Source: Paramesorhizobium sp049065735 (GTDB taxonomy: Bacteria; Pseudomonadota; Alphaproteobacteria; Rhizobiales; Rhizobiaceae). Taken from it: 64,000 nucleotides of DNA. Made by a program: the position numbers and the translations under genes. Shown piece after piece: positions 1 to 8,513 of the stretch. Under the pieces are notes generated by a model. That model was given only the letters and a program-made list of their open reading frames with translations. It was not told where the DNA came from and did no database searches. Location: contig NZ_JBAKHD010000005.1 of assembly GCF_049065735.1 (NCBI RefSeq), positions 1 through 64,000 on the forward strand, given 5' to 3'. The number at the start of each line of letters is the position of its first letter. Positions within the stretch are counted from its first letter, which is position 1.

Positions 1-2
1 GA

Positions 3-128
3 TGGGGTATCGAAGGCTTCTTCGCCAAACTCAAGCAGTGGCGGCGCATTGCCACTCGTTACGACAAACTCGCCGCCAACTTCCTCGGCTTCATCAAGCT
101 CGCCAGTATTATGCTCTGGATCAAATAG
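3..128 (+). pseudogene. IS5-family transposase, C-terminal end (cut by window edge)
   Basis: The frame open from the window edge encodes WGIEGFFAKLKQWRRIATRY and ends in LGFIKLASIMLWIK before a TAG stop. This is the C-terminal tail of DDE transposases of the IS5 family (IS427-like group), whose last conserved segment has the form EGFFAKLKQWRRIATRYDK. Only about 41 residues are visible, so it is not possible to say whether the full element is intact. It would end the insertion sequence, and a palindromic repeat begins 43 bases downstream. Confidence 0.75.
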
Positions 129-170
129 TTAAATTGTCACTACGGCCTAAACCGTTGCCGCGATGAAAAT

Positions 171-327
171 GTCGAGGCATGGATTCCTGTGACAAGCACA
201 GGAATGACGAAAGTGGGGATGGCTGCCCTCAACGAGAACCGTTGTGCAGGCTGCGGGGGTGGAGACTATCGGCTACATCAAAGCAATCCGTCATTCCTTT
301 GCTTGTCACAGGAATCCATGCCTCGAC
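171..327. repeat. Nested palindromic intergenic repeat, copy 1
   Basis: The outer arms are inverted: the element starts GTCGAGGCATGGATTCCTGT and ends with its reverse complement. Each arm is itself a hairpin (ATTCCTGTG / CACAGGAAT). About 75 bases of less conserved sequence lie between the arms. Related copies lie at 3284-3442 and 15644-15816. The MITE-like structure has no coding content; a short open frame across it is not credible as a gene. Confidence 0.8.
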
Positions 328-394
328 CTTGCTTCCGGTGCGACGGTGAAGAAGCGTATACTGCTTCCGTCTAAAAACAATCCCCGGCCCCCGC

Positions 395-1306
395 TCAAGG
401 ATATTGCGCGCCGTTGACTGCCAGATACACCGCGTAGAGCGATTTGGTCGCCGCGATGAACAGGCGGTTGCGGCGGGGGCCGCCGAAGGTGACGTTGGCG
501 ACGGTTTGCGGGGTTTTGATCTTGCCGAGCAGCGTTCCCTGGGGCGAGAAGCAATGGACGCCGTCGCCCGCGCTGGTCCAGAGATTGCCGCCGGTGTCGA
601 AACGGAAGCCGTCCGGCAGGCCGGTGTCGATGGTGCAGAAGACCGTACCGCCGGTTACGCTTTTACCGTCATCCGCGACGGTAAAGACGCGGATATGGCG
701 CGGGGCGGTTTCGTCATGGCTATAGGCGCTGTCGGCGACGAAAAGTTTGGTTTCGTCGGGGGAGAAGGCGAGGCCGTTGGGCTGGCGGAAGTCGGTTATG
801 ACGGCGTCGAGCGTGCCGGCTCTGGGATCGAGGCGGTAGACATTGCGGGTCGGCTGCTCCGGTTCCGCCTTGTAGCCTTCATAGTCGGACATGATGCCGT
901 AGGTGGGATCGGTGAACCAGATCGTGCCGTCGGAGCGAACCACCACATCGTTCGGCGCATTGAGCTTTTTGCCCTGATAGTTGCCGGCGAGCACGGTGAT
1001 GCTGCCGTCGTGCTCGGTCCTGACGACGCGGCGTCCGCCATGCTCGCAGGTGATGAGGCGGCCCTCGCGGTCGCGCGTATTGCCATTGGCGAAATTGGAG
1101 GGCTGGCGGAAGATGGAAACCTCGCCTTCCGGCACCCAGCGCAGGATGCGCTCATTGGGAATGTCGCTCCACAGCAGGCAGTTCATGTCGCTGAACCAGA
1201 CCGGCCCTTCCGCCCAGCGGCAACCGGAATAAAGCTCGTCTAGACCGGCGCTCGGCACGATCATATGGCGAAAACGTTCGTCGTGGATTTCGTAGATATG
1301 GGACAA
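395..1306 (-). CDS. SMP-30/gluconolactonase family protein
   Basis: The 303-residue product is a six-bladed beta-propeller of the SMP-30/gluconolactonase/LRE family, which hydrolyses sugar lactones using a bound divalent metal. Visible family motifs are WAEGPVWF near residue 31, LNAPNDVVVRSDGTIWFTDPTYG around 115-140, QPNGLAFSPDE near 175 and LPDGFRFDTGGNLW near 230. The E, N, N and D residues in these motifs are the expected metal and catalytic positions. It is the last gene of a leftward sugar ABC operon, 19 bases after a permease stop, so it probably opens a lactone made from the imported sugar. The exact substrate is unknown. No signal peptide is seen, so it should be cytoplasmic. Confidence 0.85.
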   Translation of the reverse strand: MSHIYEIHDERFRHMIVPSAGLDELYSGCRWAEGPVWFSDMNCLLWSDIPNERILRWVPEGEVSIFRQPSNFANGNTRDREGRLITCEHGGRRVVRTEHDGSITVLAGNYQGKKLNAPNDVVVRSDGTIWFTDPTYGIMSDYEGYKAEPEQPTRNVYRLDPRAGTLDAVITDFRQPNGLAFSPDETKLFVADSAYSHDETAPRHIRVFTVADDGKSVTGGTVFCTIDTGLPDGFRFDTGGNLWTSAGDGVHCFSPQGTLLGKIKTPQTVANVTFGGPRRNRLFIAATKSLYAVYLAVNGAQYP

Positions 1307-1325
1307 CAGAATACTCCGGAAAAGC

Positions 1326-2273
1326 TCAGCGTTCGGATCGGCGGCCGCTGGCGAGCATGATCACCGCGATGATGGTGAGCCCGGTCAAGACGAGCCGGAC
1401 GCCCGCGCCGAAACCATAGGTGTTGAGCATCGAGACGATGAGAAACATGAAAAGCGCGGCGCCCCAGATGCCGGGGATGTTGGAATCCCCGCCCGCGACG
1501 GCCGTGCCGCCGATGATGACCACGGCAATCGACATCAGCAGATATTCCGTGCCCATATTGAGCGCCGCGCCGCCCGAGAAGCAGGCGAGCAGGAAACCGC
1601 AGAGCGAGGCCAGCACCGCGCAGAGGAGATAGGTGGCGAAGCGCGTGCCGTCGACCGGAATGCCCGCCATGCGCGCGGCGAAGGGGTTCTGCCCGATGGC
1701 GGAAATCCAGCGGCCATAGATGCTTTTCCTGAGCAGCACCCAGCCGATCAGGGAGAGGACGAGGGCGACCAGGGCGACATTGGGAAGCCCAAGCGTCGAG
1801 GCGGTGGTGAATTGCGCCAGGCTCTCCGGCGGTTTCACGCGCAATCCGCGATTGCTCCAGATGGCGGCGGACTGGACGAGGAAGCTCATCGATAGGGTGG
1901 CGATGATGGGCGGAATGCGCAGGAGCTTGATGAGCGCATAGTTGCAGATGCCGATGGCAAGGCCGGTGAGAAGCGCGACGGCAAGCCCCGCCAGCACCAT
2001 GCCGTCCTGCGTATCCATGAATTTCAGCGCCAAGGTGGCGGCGAGCGTCATGTTGGCGGGCACAGAGAGATCGATATTGCCGGGGCCGAGGGTGATGACG
2101 AACATCTGCCCGAGGCCGACGATGACAGAGAAGGAGGCGAAGGTGAGGGCGGCATGGGAAAGGCCGTGCGCGCCCGCCCCGCCGGTGAAGAAGAGCGTGG
2201 CAAGCCAGACCGCGGCGGCGGCGAGGAACGACCAGATCCAGGGGCGGCGGTTGAGGGCGGAAAGGGCGTTCAT
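1326..2273 (-). CDS. Sugar ABC transporter permease (RbsC family)
   Basis: The product has about 315 residues with 8-10 hydrophobic segments and belongs to the BPD_transp_2 (RbsC/XylH/AraH) permease family. Family features include GLGQMFVITLGPGNIDLSV, which corresponds to the conserved G-G-IDLS motif near residue 55, and GGTAVAGGDSNIPG near 245. The start is the ATG at 2273, which overlaps the stop of the upstream permease by 4 bases (ATGA), so the two are translationally coupled. A longer open frame upstream has no support. With its partner permease it should form a heterodimeric inner-membrane channel. Confidence 0.88.
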   Translation of the reverse strand: MNALSALNRRPWIWSFLAAAAVWLATLFFTGGAGAHGLSHAALTFASFSVIVGLGQMFVITLGPGNIDLSVPANMTLAATLALKFMDTQDGMVLAGLAVALLTGLAIGICNYALIKLLRIPPIIATLSMSFLVQSAAIWSNRGLRVKPPESLAQFTTASTLGLPNVALVALVLSLIGWVLLRKSIYGRWISAIGQNPFAARMAGIPVDGTRFATYLLCAVLASLCGFLLACFSGGAALNMGTEYLLMSIAVVIIGGTAVAGGDSNIPGIWGAALFMFLIVSMLNTYGFGAGVRLVLTGLTIIAVIMLASGRRSER

Positions 2274-3214
2274 TGCTTCTTTCCCTGTCTTTCGAGGCGA
2301 TTGAGGAAAAGGCGCAGCGCCAGCACGACGATGAGGATGCCGCCTTGCGCGCCGATCTGCCAGTCGGGCGAGATGCGCATGAAGGAGAGGAACGAGCCCG
2401 CAAGCGCCAGGGTCAATGCGCCGATAACCGCGCCGATGGGTGAGACACGCCCGCCGACGAACTCGCCGCCGCCGAGAATGACGCCCGCGATGGAAAGCAG
2501 GGTATAGCGCAGCGCAATATTGGCATCCGCCGAGGTGGTGAGGCCGACCAGCGCAATGCCCGCGAGCACCGCGAAGAAGGCCGCGAGGGCGTAGGTTCCG
2601 GCGCGGATGGTGGTGATCGACCAGCCTGCGCGCTCGATGGAGCGGGCATTGCCGCCCGCGCCGCGCATCAGCACGCCGAAGGTGGAGCGCATGACGATGA
2701 AGTGCGTCACGAGAGCGATGAGGATGCTGGCGACGATGGCCATGGGCACGAAGGGCGGCTTGGTGGTCATGATCCACCGCGCCCAGTCCGGCGCCTGCCC
2801 GCCGGGGGAGGGGAGCAGCAGCACGGCGAAACCGCCCCAGACGAAGCTCATGCCGAGCGTGACGACGATGGAGGGCAAATTGCGCAGATGGATGATCGCG
2901 CCGAGCGCAGCGTAAGTTGCAATCGCGGCGATGAGGATCAGAACGCCGATGACGGGCGCGGTGTTGAGCCAGGTCGCCGCGACGCAGACGACGAAACTGA
3001 CGAAGGTGCCCATCGACAGGTCAAGATCACCCACCGCCATGATGAGCATCTGCGCAATCGTCGCCAGCGCAATCGGCACGGCGAGATTGAAGAGCAGGTT
3101 GAGCCCGGTATAGCTCATGGCGCGCGGCTGCATATAGAAGACGGCGGCGAGTAGGAGGGCCAGCGAGAACACCGGCGTCAGCAGGCGGATGGTGGAGGAG
3201 GAGAGGCGCATCAT
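2270..3214 (-). CDS. Sugar ABC transporter permease (RbsC family)
   Basis: The 314-residue membrane protein of the BPD_transp_2 family carries the diagnostic AVGDLDLSMGTFVSF segment near residue 60 and ILGGGEFVGGRVSPIGAVIG near 250. It is paired with a second permease by a 4-base overlap. The operon also supplies an ATPase (3496-4959) and a periplasmic binding protein (5177-6193). The 281-base gap upstream to the ATPase holds a palindromic repeat. Confidence 0.88.
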   Translation of the reverse strand: MMRLSSSTIRLLTPVFSLALLLAAVFYMQPRAMSYTGLNLLFNLAVPIALATIAQMLIMAVGDLDLSMGTFVSFVVCVAATWLNTAPVIGVLILIAAIATYAALGAIIHLRNLPSIVVTLGMSFVWGGFAVLLLPSPGGQAPDWARWIMTTKPPFVPMAIVASILIALVTHFIVMRSTFGVLMRGAGGNARSIERAGWSITTIRAGTYALAAFFAVLAGIALVGLTTSADANIALRYTLLSIAGVILGGGEFVGGRVSPIGAVIGALTLALAGSFLSFMRISPDWQIGAQGGILIVVLALRLFLNRLERQGKKQ

Positions 3215-3283
3215 GCTAGAGCATTTTACTTTCAGGCCGAAGCAATAAGGTTAGGTATTTCCGAAGGTACCGGCAATTTTAAT

Positions 3284-3442
3284 GTCGAGGAATGGATCCC
3301 AGTGACAAGCACTGGGATGACGAAGGCGGGAATGGGTTCGCCATACCTTGCACCGCGGTGTGTGGGTGGCGAGGTTGGACATTGTCCGCCAACAGCCAAA
3401 CCATCCGTCATCCCAGTGCTTGTCACTGGGATCCATTCCTCT
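3284..3442. repeat. Nested palindromic intergenic repeat, copy 2
   Basis: The left arm begins GTCGAGGAATGGATCCCAGT and the right arm is its near reverse complement. Each arm holds the inner hairpin ATCCCAGTG / CACTGGGAT. Compared with copy 1, the inner stem bases changed on both sides (CCTGTG to CCAGTG), so pairing is kept by compensatory substitutions. It lies between the ATPase and permease genes of one operon and would be transcribed with them. Confidence 0.8.
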
Positions 3443-3495
3443 ACGCTTCTCATTCCGGCAACGGTCCAGAATTCTCACAGCCGTCAAATCATGAA

Positions 3496-4959
3496 TCATT
3501 CTAATGTCGCTCCCTCGAAAGAGGCGGCAAGCACGTTCTTTTCCGTGATGTCCTCGCCAGCAAGCTCCGCGACGATGGCGCCGTCGCGGAAGACATAGAC
3601 CCGGTCGCAGAGTTCGATTTCATCCATTTCGGTTGAGTACCAGACAAAGGTGCGGCCTTGTTCGGCCTCATGGCGCAGGATTTCGTAGACTTCCTGCTTG
3701 GTGCCGACATCGACGCCGCGCATGGGATCGTCCATCAGGATGGTGGTGGCGCTGGTGGCGAGCGCGCGGGCGAAAAGCACTTTCTGCTGATTGCCGCCCG
3801 ACAGCGACAGGATGCGGTTGGCCATGTCGGGGGTGCGGATCTGTATCCGCTCCTTCCACTGACCTCCAAGCCCACCCTCCCGCTTTTGATCGACCAGCTT
3901 GAACGACGACAGCCGGTCGAGCGAGCCGATGGTGAGATTATGGAGGATGCTCCAGAGCGGAAAGGTGCCGTTGAGGCTGCGGTCGCCCGCGACGAAGGCG
4001 ATGTCGCACTGGCGGGCGGGCAGCCAGTTCGGACGCCGGGCATAATAGAGATCGAGCAGCATTTTCGTCTGACCGTGACCGGCGAGGCCGGCAAGGCCGA
4101 TAACCTCGCCTTTGAAGGCCTGGAACGGCTTGATATCGCGGGAACGCTGAGGAAGGGACAGAACCGCTGCGCCCGCCATTTCACTTTTCACCACACGGCG
4201 CGCGGATTTCTCGCGCTCAACGCTGCCCATGGCTTCGACGAGGCTGCGATTGGTGAACCCGCTCGCCGCGCGGGCGGCAACCACCTTGCCGTCCTTCATG
4301 ACAACGATGCGGTCGCAGGTGGAGAGAATTTCGCTCAGCATGTGCGAAATGAGGATGACCGCGCCGCCCGTCGCGGTGAATTTGCGAACATAGGTCATGA
4401 GCTGCGCGGCGATGCCCGCATCGAGCGATGAGGTCGGCTCATCGAGAATGACGAGTTTCGGCGCGCTGCCCGGCGCGATGAAGTTGATGGCGATCTCGAC
4501 CATCTGCCGCTCGGCGATGGAAAGCTCGTCCACGGTGGCGGAACAGTCGATCCGATGGCCAGGGAAGATTTCGCCAAGCTTCTTCGAAATGAGCTCGACG
4601 GCCTTGCCGCGCCAGTTCGCACCCTTGAGATCCGGCTGCATGATCCGGACGTTTTCCGCGATCGTCAGGTTCGGGAAAAGCGAGAGCTCCTGAAAGACGC
4701 AGCGCACGCCGGCCTTGCGGGCGGTGGCGACGCCATGGCCCGGCTCGCCATGATAGGAGAGGCTGCCCTCATGTGGGCTGAGCCCGCCATTGATGACATT
4801 GACGATGGTCGACTTGCCCGCGCCATTATGGCCGACAAGGCCCACGCATTCGCCCGCGCGGATCACGAGTTCCGCCCCATCCAGCGCCCTCACCGCGCCG
4901 AACCGCACATGGATATCGCGCGCGGCGACGACCTCGTTTTTCTCGGCTGGTTGTGTCAT
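3496..4959 (-). CDS. Sugar ABC transporter ATP-binding protein, two nucleotide-binding domains
   Basis: The 487-residue protein has the RbsA/MglA tandem architecture. Domain 1 shows Walker A GHNGAGKST near residue 42, a signature-like LSIAERQMVEI and Walker B LVILDEPTSSLD near 170. Domain 2 lacks a normal Walker A (GLAGHGQTKML) but keeps LSGGNQQKVLFARAL and ILMDDPMRGVDVG. A degenerate second Walker A is usual in this family, so the protein is probably active with one hydrolytic site. It powers the two permeases downstream. RbsA is usually about 500 residues, so the length is normal. Confidence 0.9.
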   Translation of the reverse strand: MTQPAEKNEVVAARDIHVRFGAVRALDGAELVIRAGECVGLVGHNGAGKSTIVNVINGGLSPHEGSLSYHGEPGHGVATARKAGVRCVFQELSLFPNLTIAENVRIMQPDLKGANWRGKAVELISKKLGEIFPGHRIDCSATVDELSIAERQMVEIAINFIAPGSAPKLVILDEPTSSLDAGIAAQLMTYVRKFTATGGAVILISHMLSEILSTCDRIVVMKDGKVVAARAASGFTNRSLVEAMGSVEREKSARRVVKSEMAGAAVLSLPQRSRDIKPFQAFKGEVIGLAGLAGHGQTKMLLDLYYARRPNWLPARQCDIAFVAGDRSLNGTFPLWSILHNLTIGSLDRLSSFKLVDQKREGGLGGQWKERIQIRTPDMANRILSLSGGNQQKVLFARALATSATTILMDDPMRGVDVGTKQEVYEILRHEAEQGRTFVWYSTEMDEIELCDRVYVFRDGAIVAELAGEDITEKNVLAASFEGATLE

Positions 4960-5007
4960 GCACTCAGACTGTTGTTAGAGATTCATTTTTTCGGTGGTGC
5001 GCGACGA

Positions 5008-5168
5008 CACCCCCCTCTGTCCTGCCGGACATCTCCCCCTCAAGGGGGGAGATTGGCTGACACGACGCTCCGTCGCCCTCTTACAGCTTCTGCGATTGGT
5101 GCGGCACGTTGATGAAGGCGTAATCTCCCCCCTTGAGGGGGAGATGCCCGGCAGGGCAGAGGGGGGTG
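5008..5168. repeat. RIME-like palindromic mosaic repeat, copy a
   Basis: Two inverted arms of about 45 bases read CCCCCCTCTGTCCTGCCGG... and its complement. Each arm contains inner palindromes (CTGCCGGACAT type, and CTCCCCCTCAAGGGGGGAG). A variable centre of about 70 bases separates the arms. It lies between the binding-protein and ATPase genes of the sugar operon and could act as a stem-loop that lowers downstream expression. The resemblance to rhizobial RIME elements is from memory and is not checked. Confidence 0.85.
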
Positions 5169-5176
5169 AGCAACGC

Positions 5177-6193
5177 TTATTTCGCCGCGTCGATCACCTT
5201 CTGAGCATCCTCCAGCGAATATTCGACATTTGCCACGCCGCCCTTCTGGGTGTTGGCGAGGTCCTTGTCGAGCGTGTCCTGGCTGACGCTCAGGAAGGGA
5301 ACGACGAGGTCCTTCTTGACTTCCTTGCCGTCGAGAATTTGCTGCGCGACCCAGAAGGCCAGCGTCGAGACGCCGGGCGCGATGGAAACCGACATGGTTT
5401 CATAGCCGTTCGCATCCTTCTGCTGCTTCCACCACTGCAATTCATCCTCGCGGTTGCCCATGATGATGATCGGCGTCTCGCGCTTGGCGGCGGCGAAAGC
5501 CTGGGCCGCGCCGTAGCCGTCGCCGCCCTGCGTCACGACTGCATCGATCTTCGGCAGGCTCGGCAGAATGCCGGCGACCGCGCGCTGGGCGACGTCGGAA
5601 GCCCAGTCGCCATTGACGGAGCCGACGATCTTGAACTTCGGATGCTTCTTCACGCCCGCCTCGATGCCGGCATGGATGTTGTCATCAACCGAAACCCCGG
5701 CGAGGCCGCGGATTTCCAGGAGGTTGCCGCCCTCGGGCAGGCGCTTGGCGAGATAGTCGATCTGGCTTTCGCCCATTTTCTGAAAATCGACGGCGATGCG
5801 CCAGGCGCAGGGCTCGGTGACGATGCCGTCAAACGAAACGACTACAATCCCCGCATCGCAGGCTTCCTTGACCGCGCCGTTGAGCGCCGTGGGCGAGGCG
5901 GCATTGATGACGATAGCGTCATAGCCCTGCAGGATCATGTTCTGGATCTGTGCGGCCTGCTCGGTCGCCTGGTTTTCAGCCGTCGTGAAGGCGTCGGCGG
6001 CAGACACCACGCCCGCTTTCACAGCTTCCTTGGTCACCTTGTCCCAGCTTTGCAGCATCGCCTGACGCCAGGAATTGCCGGCATAGTTGTTGGAGAAGGC
6101 GATCTTCTTCGATGACGTATCGGCCATCGCGCCGCTTGCGGCCATGAGACCGGCCAGCGCCACGGACGCAAAAAGGATTTTTCCGAATTTCAT
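5177..6193 (-). CDS. Periplasmic sugar-binding protein (Peripla_BP_4 type)
   Basis: The 338-residue type 1 periplasmic binding protein has a clean Sec signal (MKFGKILFASVALAGLMAAS, cleaved after AMA). The mature part begins with KKIAFSNNYAGNSWRQ, the first beta strand of the ribose/galactofuranose binding fold. Later motifs are ILQGYDAIVINAASPTAL near residue 90, VVVSFDGIV near 118, and DAVVTQGGDGYGAAQAF near 220. It heads the leftward operon. The ligand cannot be read from sequence, but the lactonase at the operon end suggests a sugar that is oxidised to a lactone. Confidence 0.88.
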   Translation of the reverse strand: MKFGKILFASVALAGLMAASGAMADTSSKKIAFSNNYAGNSWRQAMLQSWDKVTKEAVKAGVVSAADAFTTAENQATEQAAQIQNMILQGYDAIVINAASPTALNGAVKEACDAGIVVVSFDGIVTEPCAWRIAVDFQKMGESQIDYLAKRLPEGGNLLEIRGLAGVSVDDNIHAGIEAGVKKHPKFKIVGSVNGDWASDVAQRAVAGILPSLPKIDAVVTQGGDGYGAAQAFAAAKRETPIIIMGNREDELQWWKQQKDANGYETMSVSIAPGVSTLAFWVAQQILDGKEVKKDLVVPFLSVSQDTLDKDLANTQKGGVANVEYSLEDAQKVIDAAK

Positions 6194-6224
6194 GATTTCC
6201 TCCCGTTAACTCTTTGTTTTCGCC

Positions 6225-6267
6225 GCATGATCTTGTCGGAAAAGTCTGCAACTTTTCCGGATCATGC
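6225..6267. repeat. Short inverted repeat (GCATGATC...GATCATGC)
   Basis: The perfect outer arms GCATGATC / GATCATGC enclose the inner arms GGAAAAGT / ACTTTTCC around CTGCA. A looser copy lies at 54916-54980, also between genes. It sits just upstream of the sugar binding-protein gene, on the promoter side, so it could affect transcription, but it looks like a dispersed repeat. Confidence 0.65.
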
Positions 6268-6455
6268 TATGCATTCCGCCGCGCCCCCGGCGCTCCGGAA
6301 CGTTCGAACTGATATGGCGCGAAATCTTCCCCCGCACCGCCGCTCCTCAACGGCACCAGCCTTCCCGCAGGACGCACTTGTCTTGCGGCCTTTTTTCTGG
6401 TGAAGCGAGGATGGAGGAAGCGGAGCGTTCTGTGAAGGCCGAATGAAGCAACCGC

Positions 6456-6490
6456 ATTGCGGGTTCCCGCAGCAAAATTGCGGTTTCCCG
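6456..6490 (+). promoter_or_regulatory. Paired direct repeats, possible operator of the two-component genes
   Basis: ATTGCGGGTTCCCG (6456-6469) recurs as ATTGCGGTTTCCCG (6477-6490), 13 of 14 identical. The repeats start 21 bases apart, about two helical turns, so both would face the same side of the DNA. They lie 58-92 bases before the preferred TTG start of the kinase and fit a tandem site for a response regulator. This reading depends on the downstream start being correct. Confidence 0.4.
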
Positions 6491-6547
6491 AAGGCGGAGC
6501 GGCATGCGCCGGATATAGGATCGCTTTGCGTTTGGGAGGAGAAACGC

Positions 6548-7780
6548 TTGGCTGAACTCGCGCCGGAAAGGCTGCTCGACTATTATCTCAATATTTCCCG
6601 CCTGCTGGCAGGGCAATTGGATTTCGACGCCATCATCCAGGCGGTGGCGGCGGAAATCGCGCATATCCTGCCCTATGACCATCTCGATGTCTGCATCAAG
6701 ATGCTCGATGGCAAGTTTCATATCGCCTATGAAAGCGGCATCGCCACGGCCTGGAGCCGCAATCCGCCCGCGCTCCTTTCTGGCAGTCCCATCCGCACGC
6801 TCCTGTCGGGCGAGGTCGATTATCTCCTGACGGCGGATGCGCGCACCGATCCGCGATTCCACTTCGAAGGCGCCTTTTCGAGCCCGATTATCGAGCACGA
6901 TCTGAAAGGGCGGCTGCATGTGCCGCTGAAGGCACAGGGCGATATCATCGGCGCGCTCAGCTGCTCCAGCCTGACGCCCGCCTGCTACGGCTTGCGCAAT
7001 GTGGAGAATGCGCAGTCCATAGCCGATCTGCTGGCGCCCTATTTCTTCGCGATCCGCGCGGCGGAACAGGCTAAGCGCTCGGCGATTGTCGAGGCGGAGG
7101 CGCGGGCGCGCGAGGAGGGGCTGCGGCTGGGTGCGCTCAAGCTGACCGAAGCGCTCGAGGCGGAACGGCAGCGCATCGGCATGGACCTCCATGACCAGAC
7201 GCTGGCCGACCTGACGCGGCTTGCCCGCCATGTCGAGCGTCTGACCCATGCGCCGGACCTTTCCGGCGAGCAGATGGAGCCGCTGTTCCGCGGGCTGCAG
7301 CATTGCATGGACGATCTGAGGCAGATCATCGAGGAGGCGAAGCCCTCCATTCTCCAGCTGTTCGGCTTTGCCGAAGCGACGGAAAACCACTTGAGCCGCT
7401 CGGTGCGGGACAGCGGCTCGCCGGTCACATGGCGGCTCGACGACCAGAGCGGCGGCATGGCGGACCGGCTGGAGGAGACGGTCGCGACCTCGCTGTTCCG
7501 CATCGTGCAGGAGGCGATCAACAATGCGATACGCCACGCCCAGCCGACCGAGCTCACGGTCCGGCTGCGCGACAAGGGCGGGCGGCTTTTCGTGGAGGTG
7601 GCGGATAATGGCTTCGGCATGGACCGCCATGCGCAGCGGCCCGGCCACGGCATCGACAATATGCGCACCCGCGCGCGGCTGATCTCGGCAAGCTTTGCGA
7701 TCCGGAAAAATGCGGACGGTGCCGGGACCAGCGTGACGATCCTTTTGCCCGCCGAAGCATGTTCACCGGGCGGGGCATAA
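6548..7780 (+). CDS. GAF-domain sensor histidine kinase (NarX/DegS type)
   Basis: A cytoplasmic sensor kinase with a GAF domain (about residues 20-165), a HisKA_3 dimerisation helix and a HATPase_c domain. The phospho-acceptor His is in GMDLHDQTLADLTRL near residue 214. The N box is EAINNAIRHA and the G box GFGMDRH...GHGIDNM. No membrane segment is seen, so the signal is probably a cytoplasmic small molecule bound by GAF. The start is taken as TTG at 6548 because GGGAGGAG sits 6 bases upstream. An ATG at 6443 would add 35 residues of unconvincing Cys/His-rich sequence and would read through the direct repeats. It is followed immediately by its response regulator. Confidence 0.85.
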   Translation: MAELAPERLLDYYLNISRLLAGQLDFDAIIQAVAAEIAHILPYDHLDVCIKMLDGKFHIAYESGIATAWSRNPPALLSGSPIRTLLSGEVDYLLTADARTDPRFHFEGAFSSPIIEHDLKGRLHVPLKAQGDIIGALSCSSLTPACYGLRNVENAQSIADLLAPYFFAIRAAEQAKRSAIVEAEARAREEGLRLGALKLTEALEAERQRIGMDLHDQTLADLTRLARHVERLTHAPDLSGEQMEPLFRGLQHCMDDLRQIIEEAKPSILQLFGFAEATENHLSRSVRDSGSPVTWRLDDQSGGMADRLEETVATSLFRIVQEAINNAIRHAQPTELTVRLRDKGGRLFVEVADNGFGMDRHAQRPGHGIDNMRTRARLISASFAIRKNADGAGTSVTILLPAEACSPGGA

Positions 7781-7796
7781 GGAAATGGGAGGAAAA

Positions 7797-8513
7797 ATGC
7801 AGGTTCTGATCGTTGAGGATGACCCCTTGCACCGCGCCTATCTGGGAGAGGCGGTGCGGGCGGCATTGCCGGAATGCCGCGCCATATTGGAAGCGGACAA
7901 TGGCTCGGCGGGCGAAAAGCTGGCGCGCCAGCACCGCACGGCACATATCGTCATGGATCTGCAGATGAACGGGCGCAACGGCATCGAGGCGGCGCGCACC
8001 ATCTGGAAGGAAAGCCCGGAAACGCGCATCCTGTTCTGGTCGAACTATGCCGACGAGGCCTATGTGCGCGGCGTGTCGCGCATCGTTCCGGAAGGCGCGG
8101 CCTATGGCTATGTCCTCAAATCGGCATCCGACGACAAGCTGCGCCTGGCGCTGCGCAGCATTTTCGTCGAGGCGCAATGCGTGATCGACCGGGAAGTGCG
8201 CGGCCTCCAGCAAAAGAGCCTCGGCCATGCCAGCGGCTTCAGCGAGAGCGAATATGAAATCCTCATCGATATCGCGCTCGGGCTGACGGACCGCGTCATC
8301 GCTCGCCGCCGCAATTTATCTCTAAGGAGCGTCCAGAACCGGCTGCAGCAGCTTTATGAAAAGCTCGGCGTCTATCAGGACATGGGCGAGGCGGAGGAGG
8401 GGCGCTTCAACCTGCGCGCCCGCGCGGTTACGGTCGCCCTGCTGCGCAAGCTTCTGAACTATAGCGCGCTGGAGCGGGCGGAGGCCGAGCTCAATGAGTG
8501 GCTCAAGCGCTAG
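7797..8513 (+). CDS. Response regulator with receiver and LuxR-type DNA-binding domains
   Basis: The receiver domain starts MQVLIVEDDPLHRAYL, with the phosphorylated Asp in IVMDLQMNGRNGIEA near residue 54 and the conserved Lys in YGYVLKSAS near 106. The C-terminal half (FSESEYEILIDIALGLTDRVIARRRNLSLRSVQNRLQQLYEKLGV) is a LuxR/GerE helix-turn-helix. The start is ATG 7797, preceded by GGGAGG at 7788; the ATG at 7785 overlaps that ribosome site. The gene lies 16 bases after the kinase and certainly pairs with it. Its targets are not known; the neighbouring sugar transporter is a candidate. Confidence 0.88.
   Translation: MQVLIVEDDPLHRAYLGEAVRAALPECRAILEADNGSAGEKLARQHRTAHIVMDLQMNGRNGIEAARTIWKESPETRILFWSNYADEAYVRGVSRIVPEGAAYGYVLKSASDDKLRLALRSIFVEAQCVIDREVRGLQQKSLGHASGFSESEYEILIDIALGLTDRVIARRRNLSLRSVQNRLQQLYEKLGVYQDMGEAEEGRFNLRARAVTVALLRKLLNYSALERAEAELNEWLKR

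Noticed and set aside
189..374. 61-codon frame across repeat copy 1
   Set aside because: It runs through both arms of a palindromic repeat and resembles no family. Equivalent frames in copies 2 and 3 are also repeat-derived.
2154..3154. Open frames on the plus strand opposite the sugar permeases
   Set aside because: Charged, low-complexity antisense frames that conflict with well-conserved permease genes on the minus strand.
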